The notes under the pieces were generated by a model. That model did no database searches and was not told the origin of the DNA. It saw only the letters and a list, made by a program, of their open reading frames with translations. Below are positions 50,509 through 57,237 of a DNA stretch of 64,000 bases, in pieces; within the stretch, counting starts at the first letter, position 1, and each line of letters opens with the position of its first letter. A program made the translations under genes and the position numbers. This stretch comes from JAIVJG01 sp964236735 (lineage in GTDB: Bacteria > Acidobacteriota > Blastocatellia > Pyrinomonadales > Pyrinomonadaceae), in NCBI GenBank assembly GCA_964236735.1, contig CAXSFM010000009.1, positions 149,535 to 213,534 of the forward strand, in the 5' to 3' direction.

Positions 50509-51366
50509 TTAACGCGCGGGCAGGTAACATGAGGGACTGACCGCCTCATCATTAATCCGCACCTCATAATGCAGATGCGGCCCCGTCGAGCGTCCCGTCG
50601 AACCTACTTCGCCGAGCACTTCGCCGCGCTTGATTTCGCTTCCCTCGACGGCCACGATTTTCGACAGATGGCCGTAGCGCGTCGTGATACCGTTGCCGTG
50701 ATCCACGATCACGACGTTGCCGTAGCCATTTTGCTGTCCGGCAAAAGAGACAACACCATCAGCGGAGACGACGACGGGCGTGCCGAGTTGTGTGGCGATG
50801 TCCTGACCCGCATGAAATTCCGAGGAACTGTAGCCGAAGGGATTTCGACGTGCGCCGAAGCTATCCGTCAATTCACCCTCGACCGGCCAGATGGAAGGAA
50901 CGCGCGCGCGTTCACGGAGTGCGGCTTCGTACTTTTGCAAAGCGGCTTCGAGATGCGCGGCGCGTTCTTCAACGACTGAGATACCCGCGCTGTCCATCTT
51001 CAATTCAGGGCCGCCGCGTCCGTGCGGGCTGTCGTTATCTGCCCCCGTTTCATGCGCGACGCCGGACATTTCCGACAGGCGGCGTGAAGCGTCTTCGATG
51101 GCGTCAACGCGATTCTTCAATTGATCGAGCATCTGCCGCTGCCTCTCGTTCTCCAGTCGCAGGCGCTCGTTCTCCGTGCGGACGCGGGCTTGCACGCCCT
51201 GCTGCGCGAGGCCATAGACGCCGTAGAAGGCAGCGCAGAAAACTAAAGTGGCGACGACGGCGGAGGCTTTGAGCCAGCGTTTGTGAATCGAAATACGGCG
51301 GATGCGGGAACGCGAGCGGGAGGTTCGGGAAACTATAAAAGCGTAAAAACGCTCGTCTCTGATCAT
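50509..51366 (-). CDS. M23 (LytM-type) peptidoglycan endopeptidase
   Basis: A 285-residue membrane-anchored zinc peptidase that cuts peptide cross-links in peptidoglycan. A basic N-terminus is followed by a membrane segment near residues 34-53 and a coiled coil near 58-100 (RTENERLRLENERQRQMLDQL). The peptidase domain covers about 165-275. Zinc ligands fit EFHAGQDIA near 185 and GPHLHYEV near 265. The ATG has AAGGAGC 9 bases upstream. Upstream lies a strongly folding element at 51510-51593. The gene is similar to murein hydrolases used in cell elongation or division. Confidence 0.92.
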   Translation of the reverse strand: MIRDERFYAFIVSRTSRSRSRIRRISIHKRWLKASAVVATLVFCAAFYGVYGLAQQGVQARVRTENERLRLENERQRQMLDQLKNRVDAIEDASRRLSEMSGVAHETGADNDSPHGRGGPELKMDSAGISVVEERAAHLEAALQKYEAALRERARVPSIWPVEGELTDSFGARRNPFGYSSSEFHAGQDIATQLGTPVVVSADGVVSFAGQQNGYGNVVIVDHGNGITTRYGHLSKIVAVEGSEIKRGEVLGEVGSTGRSTGPHLHYEVRINDEAVSPSCYLPAR

Positions 51367-51509
51367 CGGAGTGTGCTCCTTGAACGTTCCGTCCGTGCGC
51401 GACTTTTAGGGGAGCAAGCGCGCGGATGAACGTGGAAGGCACTGTCCCCCTTAAGAGAAGGCGGCGAGTGCGAAAACTATAATTGTTCGGGTGCTAACTT
51501 GTAGTGCGA

Positions 51510-51593
51510 GACCCTTCCTGAAAGTGCAGTCGAAGACCCGTCACTTGGCCTCCGAGACCAACGGGTAACCGGCATCTGTGCTGCACAAGGGTC
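51510..51593 (-). ncRNA. Structured RNA element in the M23 peptidase leader
   Basis: On the - strand GACCCTT (51587-51593) pairs with AAGGGTC (51510-51516) as an outer stem. GTGCAG then pairs with CTGCAC, ACCCGT with ACGGGT, and TTGG with CCAA as nested inner stems, giving an 84-base stem-loop with a 7-base bulge and an asymmetric 14/6 internal loop. The position in the leader of a cell-wall hydrolase suggests a cis-regulatory RNA. I do not recognise a known riboswitch; the c-di-AMP (ydaO) and GEMM consensus elements were compared from memory and do not fit. Confidence 0.5.
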
Positions 51594-51667
51594 GTCACCC
51601 TATCACAGCAAAAAAGAGATTGCAAATATGTGTCGAGAGCGCGAGCCGGGCACTTCAAGGACAGCAA

Positions 51668-51715
51668 AAGACCCACACAGCCGACGCCGTCTGATGCGTC
51701 TTGCCGGTGGGTCTT
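51668..51715 (-). terminator. Rho-independent terminator of the 75-residue membrane protein gene
   Basis: AAGACCCAC (51668-51676) and GTGGGTCTT (51707-51715) form a 9-base stem with inner GC pairs. Read on the - strand, it is followed by TTTTGCTG. It lies 31 bases after the gene's stop. Confidence 0.75.
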
Positions 51716-51745
51716 GAAAGTTTGTGAAACTCGTCTGTGCGCGCT

Positions 51746-51973
51746 TTAGAAATCTTCGGCAGCGTCTCGGCGGCGGTGACGCCCGCGCCCGCGACTGAGC
51801 ATCGTCAACACGATGAGCAATATGAGGCCGATGAAAGCGATGACGAGCGCGGCCTTGACGGCGAACATGATGAAGCCGATGAAAGTGATGAGCTGTTTGA
51901 GCAGCGCGATGACGAGCACGATGATGGTGGCGATGCCGCCCCACCTGCCGGCTGTCACGAGTAAAGATGACAT
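51746..51973 (-). CDS. Small membrane protein, 75 residues
   Basis: A short protein starting at ATG 51973, with AAGGAG 8-9 bases upstream; the longer frame to 52444 is rejected because it overlaps the neighbouring gene and has a non-native composition. Two hydrophobic segments lie at about residues 14-33 (ATIIVLVIALLKQLITFIGF) and 36-60. The end, RGRGRHRRRDAAEDF, is basic. I do not recognise the family. It is a single gene with its own terminator, which makes it a credible small protein. Confidence 0.65.
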   Translation of the reverse strand: MSSLLVTAGRWGGIATIIVLVIALLKQLITFIGFIMFAVKAALVIAFIGLILLIVLTMLSRGRGRHRRRDAAEDF

Positions 51974-52134
51974 GTTGTAAATCTCCTTCCCGACCTTGAA
52001 TCCGCAGTGACAAATATCTGAAAACTTTGAAGCGTTGCGCGCGTGCGTCCCATCAACTAAGTCAATCTTAGCAAAGCGCAGAGTTTGTAGCCAGGCAGCG
52101 ATATGATGCGTTTCACCATGCTGCTCGTTGTGTT

Positions 52135-52920
52135 CTATGCGCGCGGCTCGTTCGGCCACATGCCAAGCTCTCGCGCCGAGACCTGCGTGGCGAGTTCGCC
52201 CGTCCCAAATCTTGTCATATCCGACGAGAGCGATGCCAACGGCGTACCGACTACCGAAGACGGACGGCGCATGGAATCGAAACTCAACACATCGCGAGTG
52301 CGGCGCGCGCGGAAAAAATCGAAGAGCATATACGCGCCGAGCAGGACGAGCACGACGGGCAGAAGCTCTCGCACGGGCAGGCGGATGCCGAAAATTGTGT
52401 GAAGCAGGAAGACGACGCCGAGCATGACCATCGTCACCGCCCACGCCAGCGGGTTGCCGTAGAGACGGCGCGCGATGGCGTCGGATTCAGCGCCGGGAGC
52501 GAGTCCGGCGCGCATCAGTTGCGCCGTCCGCGTTGCGTCCACCGCCGCAAAAAGCCACGTTCCGATGGCTCCGAGAATAAAGAAGGCCGTTCCTTGCGTG
52601 ACTGTCGCCATCTGGAAAAAACTGGCGAAGATGGCAAAATGCACGAGCGCTTTCGATGTCTGCCCGTTGTAAGCCGCGCCGAGTCCGGGTGTCAGAAACG
52701 ACAGCAGCAGCGCCACGAACGGAGAATTTCTGCGCCTCTCCGCCGGTGGTGCGTCGGCGCGTCGCGCGCCATTCTGTTGCAGAATTTCGACGCCCATCAC
52801 GATGCAATCCTGACAATAAGGAAAGCCGCGTATGCGGTGATCGCAGGCCGGGCACAGAGCGCGCCCGCAATGGCTGCACTGCACAACCGCCCGATTCGTC
52901 ATGTGGTAAGCGCAATTCAT
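52135..52920 (-). CDS. B-box zinc finger/membrane protein
   Basis: A 261-residue protein starting at ATG 52920 with GAGGTCAG upstream. The N-terminal 45 residues form a B-box-type zinc finger: CAYHMTNRAVVQCSHCGRALCPAC followed by CQDC. After a linker, four or more membrane segments lie in about 68-210 (FVALLLSFLTPGLGAAYNGQ is a TM2-type opening). The tail is Ser/Arg-rich. Such B-box/TM2-type proteins are common in Acidobacteriota and related phyla with unknown function. It may share a transcript with the anti-sigma gene 100 bases upstream. Confidence 0.75.
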   Translation of the reverse strand: MNCAYHMTNRAVVQCSHCGRALCPACDHRIRGFPYCQDCIVMGVEILQQNGARRADAPPAERRRNSPFVALLLSFLTPGLGAAYNGQTSKALVHFAIFASFFQMATVTQGTAFFILGAIGTWLFAAVDATRTAQLMRAGLAPGAESDAIARRLYGNPLAWAVTMVMLGVVFLLHTIFGIRLPVRELLPVVLVLLGAYMLFDFFRARRTRDVLSFDSMRRPSSVVGTPLASLSSDMTRFGTGELATQVSARELGMWPNEPRA

Positions 52921-53022
52921 CAACTGACCTCAATATACAAACGCTTCGTGCTTAAAACTCAGGCTCCGCTTCGTCTTGCTGAAATTGAAGAGACTGCCGC
53001 GCGCACCGCCCATCATCTTCGT

Positions 53023-53850
53023 TTAATGTTGCTTCTGCTCCGGCGTCTGCTCTTGAACAGGCGCGCTTTGATTTTGTTTCTGCGCGGGTTCAACTTTCAT
53101 CTCGGCAGCCCCGCTTTCGGCGGGAGCGACGACGATATTTTCTAAACCTTCCGTCACTTGCCTCAACTCGTTCGCCTGTTTCGCGCCGTGCTCGTAGGTC
53201 TGCGCGGCGAGTCGCAAACTGGCGCGATACATGCCGCTGATGGAGCCGTCATCGGAGAGCGTGTTGGTGCCGACGAAAACGGCGAGCAAGACCATCGTGG
53301 CAACAGTGGCGAGTTGCGGCGAGACGACCACATCGAGCCAGCCGCGCATCCATTCGACGATGCGCGAAGAAAGCGGCGCGCGCACTTCGCCGACTCTCGT
53401 CGTGCCGAGCGTCGCTTGCAGAATCCGTTCGTGCAACCCTTCCGGGACGACACGCTCTTCGCTGATGTATGAATAGCACGCGCCGATGGAGCGCACGACC
53501 TCGCCGGGCAGTTCCGTGCAACGCTGGCAGAGCGTGGCGTGTCTTTCCCAACGATGGAAGAGCGGCGCGGGCAGAAAGCCGTCGAGATAGTCCGTCAGAT
53601 ATTGCTCGAAGTCGTCGCACGACATCGCCGTCTCCGGCGCGATTTGCTGAAGGATGCGCGCTTCCAGTGTCGGCGAAGGCGGTGGCGTCGTCGCCGTGCG
53701 GCACTCGATGACGGCGTTTTTGACCTCACTTAAAAGCTCGTGACAGACGGGACAGCGCAGCGCGTGCGCGGCGAAGTCGCGATTAGTCGCGGCGTCGAGC
53801 GCGCCGTCAAGGTAGTCCGTCAGACGATCTTCAAACTCTGAACAAAGCAT
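53023..53850 (-). CDS. Anti-sigma factor with two zinc-finger (zf-HC2-like) modules
   Basis: A 275-residue protein starting at ATG 53850 (GGAGAG 9 bases upstream). Residues 1-45 form one module (CSEFEDRLTDYLDG then HALRCPVC) and about 78-115 a second (CDDFEQYLTDYLDG then HATLCQRC). Both match the H..C..C pattern of zinc-binding anti-sigma domains; the duplication is unusual. A membrane segment near 180-200 (LATVATMVLLAVFVG) is followed by a Gln/Glu/Pro-rich extracytoplasmic tail. The ECF sigma gene lies directly upstream on the same strand (about 210 bases), so they probably form a sigma/anti-sigma pair. Confidence 0.82.
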   Translation of the reverse strand: MLCSEFEDRLTDYLDGALDAATNRDFAAHALRCPVCHELLSEVKNAVIECRTATTPPPSPTLEARILQQIAPETAMSCDDFEQYLTDYLDGFLPAPLFHRWERHATLCQRCTELPGEVVRSIGACYSYISEERVVPEGLHERILQATLGTTRVGEVRAPLSSRIVEWMRGWLDVVVSPQLATVATMVLLAVFVGTNTLSDDGSISGMYRASLRLAAQTYEHGAKQANELRQVTEGLENIVVAPAESGAAEMKVEPAQKQNQSAPVQEQTPEQKQH

Positions 53851-54058
53851 CACTAAATTCTCTCCACCCTTCGACTCCTTCACTCATCAACCAGAACGAT
53901 TCGGCCTCACATCTCCAAAATTTAAGACCGCGCCGCTCATTAAAATTTCAACTCTATAAACGCCTGAGTAAAAGTTTTTCGGCTCAAGAATTGAAGAAAC
54001 AGGCCGTCGTGATTGGCCTTTCTTTTTGCCTTTAACCTTTTTACTTTTCCCTTCCTAC

Positions 54059-54697
54059 TTACACATCACTCATCGCCACGACTCTCATGCGTCTAAGAAT
54101 TTTCGCCAACTCGATACGCCCGCGATTGATCCTCGATTTGACCGTCCCTTCGGGGATTTTCAATAGGTCAACGATCTCCTGATAACTCAACTCCTCGATG
54201 TCGCGGAGGATGACGCAGGTGCGTAAATCGTGTGGCAATTTATCAATACCGGCCTGTACCTGCTCGCCGAGTTCGTGCCGCTCCATTTCCCTCTGCGGCG
54301 AGCCGCCCGATGCGCGCAGATGATAAGTGTGAACTTCGAGGTCTTCGGCGTGCGAATCCTGCGGAGCGCGCTGGCGTCTGCGGTAATCGTCAATGACCAA
54401 ATTGCGCGCCAGACGCATCAACCAGTTTTGCAAGTCGCCCTGCTTCGGATCGTACTGTCCGAGCGAGCGATAGACGCGCACGAAAACTTCCTGCGTTAAA
54501 TCTTCGGCAGCGTCGGCGCGCGAAGTGAAACGATAGGCGAGGTTGTAAATCCGGCGTGAGAACATCTGGACGATTTCTTCCCACGCCGCGCCTTCGCCTG
54601 CGCGGCATCTCCTGACCAAATCCGCACCATCGCTGACAGTCACGGCCTTCGCTACTCCCACCTCACGCCCCTTCCGTTTCCCTCCGCCGGGTTTCAC
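54059..54697 (-). CDS. ECF RNA polymerase sigma factor (SigE/RpoE-like)
   Basis: A 212-residue sigma factor of the extracytoplasmic-function class. Region 2 includes YRFTSRADAAEDLTQEVFVRVYRSL near 55-80. Region 4 has LPHDLRTCVILRDIEELSYQEIVDLLKIPEGTVKSRINRGR near 155-195. The GTG at 54697 is the outermost start; a GTG near residue 18 (VTVSDGADLVRR) is an equally plausible start because the first 18 residues are basic and unusual. It is paired with the two-module anti-sigma factor downstream. Stop-proximal sequence TACTTTTCCC.. is part of a dispersed purine repeat. Confidence 0.9.
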   Translation of the reverse strand: MKPGGGKRKGREVGVAKAVTVSDGADLVRRCRAGEGAAWEEIVQMFSRRIYNLAYRFTSRADAAEDLTQEVFVRVYRSLGQYDPKQGDLQNWLMRLARNLVIDDYRRRQRAPQDSHAEDLEVHTYHLRASGGSPQREMERHELGEQVQAGIDKLPHDLRTCVILRDIEELSYQEIVDLLKIPEGTVKSRINRGRIELAKILRRMRVVAMSDV

Positions 54698-54961
54698 TCG
54701 ATGTCCCTCTGCGGTGTGGTTGCTACTGCCAACCCCTTGTCAGACGGGCATTACGAAGGGTCTGGGGCTAAAGTTCCCGCGCCAAAAATTCATCTCTCGC
54801 AGAGTTCATCTGACGATGCGTGGCGCGCACGCGCGTCTATCGCCTGCCTTGCACCACCGGCACAACATATTATAGCCTAACCGCGCGACACTCGATATGT
54901 TGTGGTAAAGAGAGAAGCGAAGTCAACTTTGAGACGTTGATGCGTTGGGCATATTTGTCGC

Positions 54962-56101
54962 GTGCCGCAAAGTGTCATTCGTCGCTTCTCACACAAAATA
55001 AATCTCTTGCGTAAAAATATCAAACTGGCAATTTTGTGCCTCGTGGCCGCGCTCGCATTGTGGCTCTTCGCACGCAATCTTAACTGGGCTGAAGTCTCCG
55101 AGGCGATCAGACATGCTGACTGGCGTTTGATCGCAGCAGCGGTCGTCGTCGTCTGGCTGACGTACCTGATTCGCGCGTTTCGCTGGCGCGCACTGCTCAA
55201 GCCGCTCGTGCCGGATGCTTCTCTGCGCGAAATCTTCGCGGCGACGACGGTCGGCTTCAGCGCGGTCTTTCTCGTCGGGCGCGTGGGCGAAGTAGTGCGC
55301 CCCGCGTTTTTACCTTTGCGCGAACGCCGCGTCAGTCCCGGCGCATCGTTCGTCACCATCGCCGTCGAGCGCATTTACGACACGGTCGCCGTCGTCGCGC
55401 TCTTCGCCGCGAATTTGTTGTTTTTCCGCGCGCCGGGCGCGACCGTAGAGAGCTATGCGCGCGTCCGCGAGGCGGGACTGTTGATGCTCGTGCTGGCCGC
55501 GCTCGGCGTCGCCTGCCTGTTCGTTTTCAGACTCAACGCGGACAAGTTGATTGGCTGGCTCAACGCGCGCATCGAAAAGATGTCCGGCATTACGGGGCGC
55601 ATCGGAAAAATCGTGACGGGATTGTTGACGCAACTGGCAGACACGCTCGGTGTCCTCGTTGACGTGCGCGGCTTGCTTGTGACGGTCGGTTGGACGGCTT
55701 TGCTGTGGGCGACGATTACGCTCGCCAACATGCTGGTGCTGCACGCCTTCGGCATCGCCGTCGGCGTGAGCGAGACGATTTTTGTGTTGGGCTGGTCAAT
55801 TATCGGCTCGCTCGTGCCGACGCCGGGCGCGGGCGCGGGGACGTATCATGCGGCGACGGCTTACGGCCTGATGGCCTATCTCGGCGTCGCCGAAACGCAG
55901 GCCAAAGCCGCGACGCTCATTATGCATCCGGTCGTCTTCGGCCCGGCGCTCGTCTTCGGCATCTATTACTTTCTGCGAAGCGACGTGACGTTCGCACGCC
56001 TGCGCGCGCTCGTGATGTCGGATGAAGTCGAGCGCGCGGACGAGGCGACGTCATCGCTTGCGACCGAGAAGAAGATGAACGCGAGCGGGATGCGCGCGTA
56101 G
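54962..56101 (+). CDS. Lysylphosphatidylglycerol synthase TM-region/flippase-like membrane protein
   Basis: A 379-residue integral membrane protein starting at GTG 54962. About eight hydrophobic segments are seen (for example KLAILCLVAALALWLFA, LIAAAVVVVWLTYLI, TLANMLVLHAFGI). The family pattern of the LPG-synthase TM region is present: RAFRWRALLKPL near 72-83, VGRVGEVVRP near 103-112 and SLVPTPGAGAGTYHAA near 283-298. Members act as lipid flippase-like proteins, often in lipid or polysaccharide export. No catalytic aminoacyl-transfer domain follows, so it is not a full MprF. It is divergent from the sigma gene. Confidence 0.82.
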   Translation: MPQSVIRRFSHKINLLRKNIKLAILCLVAALALWLFARNLNWAEVSEAIRHADWRLIAAAVVVVWLTYLIRAFRWRALLKPLVPDASLREIFAATTVGFSAVFLVGRVGEVVRPAFLPLRERRVSPGASFVTIAVERIYDTVAVVALFAANLLFFRAPGATVESYARVREAGLLMLVLAALGVACLFVFRLNADKLIGWLNARIEKMSGITGRIGKIVTGLLTQLADTLGVLVDVRGLLVTVGWTALLWATITLANMLVLHAFGIAVGVSETIFVLGWSIIGSLVPTPGAGAGTYHAATAYGLMAYLGVAETQAKAATLIMHPVVFGPALVFGIYYFLRSDVTFARLRALVMSDEVERADEATSSLATEKKMNASGMRA

Positions 56102-56166
56102 ATTTCAAGATGACGAATGTGTGAGTTAGTGAATTATCATTCTTGACTTGGTTGGAGTGTGACCCG

Positions 56167-56637
56167 ATGAAATGCCCTTTCTGCGCTTATCTGGAAGATA
56201 AAGTCGTTGACTCTCGCGAGTCGCGCGAGGGCGAAGCGATTCGCCGCCGGCGCGAGTGTTTGCGCTGCGAGCGACGCTTCACGTCTTACGAGAGGATAGA
56301 CGAAATCCCATACATGGTCGTCAAGAAGGACGGGCGACGCGAGCCTTTCGACCGCAACAAAATCATGGCCGGCCTTTTGCGTGCCTGCGAGAAGCGGCCA
56401 GTTCCTTCGGCGAAACTCGACGGCATCATCAACAGCATCGAAAAGTACGTGCAGGAATCGTCCGAGCGCGAGCGACCGACGAGCAAGATTGGCGAGATGA
56501 TTATGCGCCGCCTCAAGGAACTCGATAAGGTGGCCTACGTGCGCTTCGCCTCCGTCTATCTTGAGTTCGAGGACGTGACCGAATTTATGTCCGAGTTGAA
56601 AACGCTCGTCCGCACGCGCGCGTCGGCGAAAAAATAG
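56167..56637 (+). CDS. nrdR: Transcriptional repressor NrdR
   Basis: A 156-residue zinc-ribbon/ATP-cone regulator that represses ribonucleotide reductase genes. The start is ATG 56167 (MKCPFC), with GGAG 9 bases upstream. Zinc ligands are in CPFC near residue 3 and CLRCERRF near 31. The ATP-cone begins VKKDGRREPFDRNKIMAGLLRACEKRP near residue 50. VAYVRFASVYLEF near 125 is typical. No nrd gene is visible in the window. It precedes hsp20 by 12 bases and is probably co-transcribed with it. Confidence 0.97.
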   Translation: MKCPFCAYLEDKVVDSRESREGEAIRRRRECLRCERRFTSYERIDEIPYMVVKKDGRREPFDRNKIMAGLLRACEKRPVPSAKLDGIINSIEKYVQESSERERPTSKIGEMIMRRLKELDKVAYVRFASVYLEFEDVTEFMSELKTLVRTRASAKK

Positions 56638-56649
56638 TTCGGCCTGAAG

Positions 56650-57120
56650 ATGAATAAAACGATTCCCGCCACCGGCCTTGAAAGAATTGATTTGGAGCGT
56701 CTGCGCGCCCGTGTGGGACGCCTGTTCGCGGCGTTGCAGGAGGCTTCGGATTTGGTCGCGCCGCAGTCGCCGGGCGCGTGGCTGCCGCCCGTTGATCTGT
56801 GCGAGTCGGAGGTAGCGTTGATGGTGTACATTGAACTGCCCGGAATGCGCGCCGAGCAGATCGAAGTTTCTCTGACGGGCGCGCAGTTGCGCGTGAGCGG
56901 CAAAAAGAGAAAAGGCGCATCACGCGGCGTCATTTCGCATCTCTGCTCGGAACGCAGTTACGGACAGTTCACGCGCATCATTCCTCTGCGCTGGCCGATT
57001 CAGGTCGAGGCGACAGTCGCGGAACTGAGAAACGGCGTGCTGACGGTGCGCCTGCCGAAATTGAAAGAGCGGCGCGGCGGGGAGTTCAAAGTTCCGGTTA
57101 AAGAATATGACGAACGATGA
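56650..57120 (+). CDS. Small heat-shock protein (Hsp20/alpha-crystallin)
   Basis: A 156-residue chaperone of the alpha-crystallin family. The domain begins near residue 47 (WLPPVDLCESEVALMVYIELPGMRAEQIEVSLTG). It ends with the conserved NGVLTVRLPKLKE near 130-142. ERSYGQFTRIIPL near 100-112 is also typical. The usual C-terminal I-x-I motif is replaced by FKVPVKEYDE. It lies between nrdR and lon, forming a proteostasis pair with the protease. No CIRCE operator was seen. Confidence 0.93.
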   Translation: MNKTIPATGLERIDLERLRARVGRLFAALQEASDLVAPQSPGAWLPPVDLCESEVALMVYIELPGMRAEQIEVSLTGAQLRVSGKKRKGASRGVISHLCSERSYGQFTRIIPLRWPIQVEATVAELRNGVLTVRLPKLKERRGGEFKVPVKEYDER

Positions 57121-57237
57121 GCCGGATTGACGAATTCATCGTTTGGCTTTTCACGAATTGAAAATCGAGTTGTAAAATAAACGTAGCATCGGCTTTCATT
57201 CATCACTCATCATTTCGCATTCATCATCGAGTAAATT

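Larger units (their letters stand above)
51367..51745. other. Structured leader and terminator region upstream of the M23 peptidase
   Basis: A non-coding stretch between two - strand genes. From right to left it holds the terminator of the 75-residue gene (51668-51715), a folded element (51510-51593), and about 140 bases of leader down to the M23 start. No reading frame is convincing. Confidence 0.7.

Noticed and set aside
51510..51593. Known c-di-AMP or GEMM riboswitch
   Set aside because: The characteristic conserved sequences of these classes, as remembered, are absent; the element is left unassigned.
51974..52444. N-terminal extension of the 75-residue membrane protein
   Set aside because: Overlaps the B-box gene on the same strand in another frame; AAGGAG supports ATG 51973.
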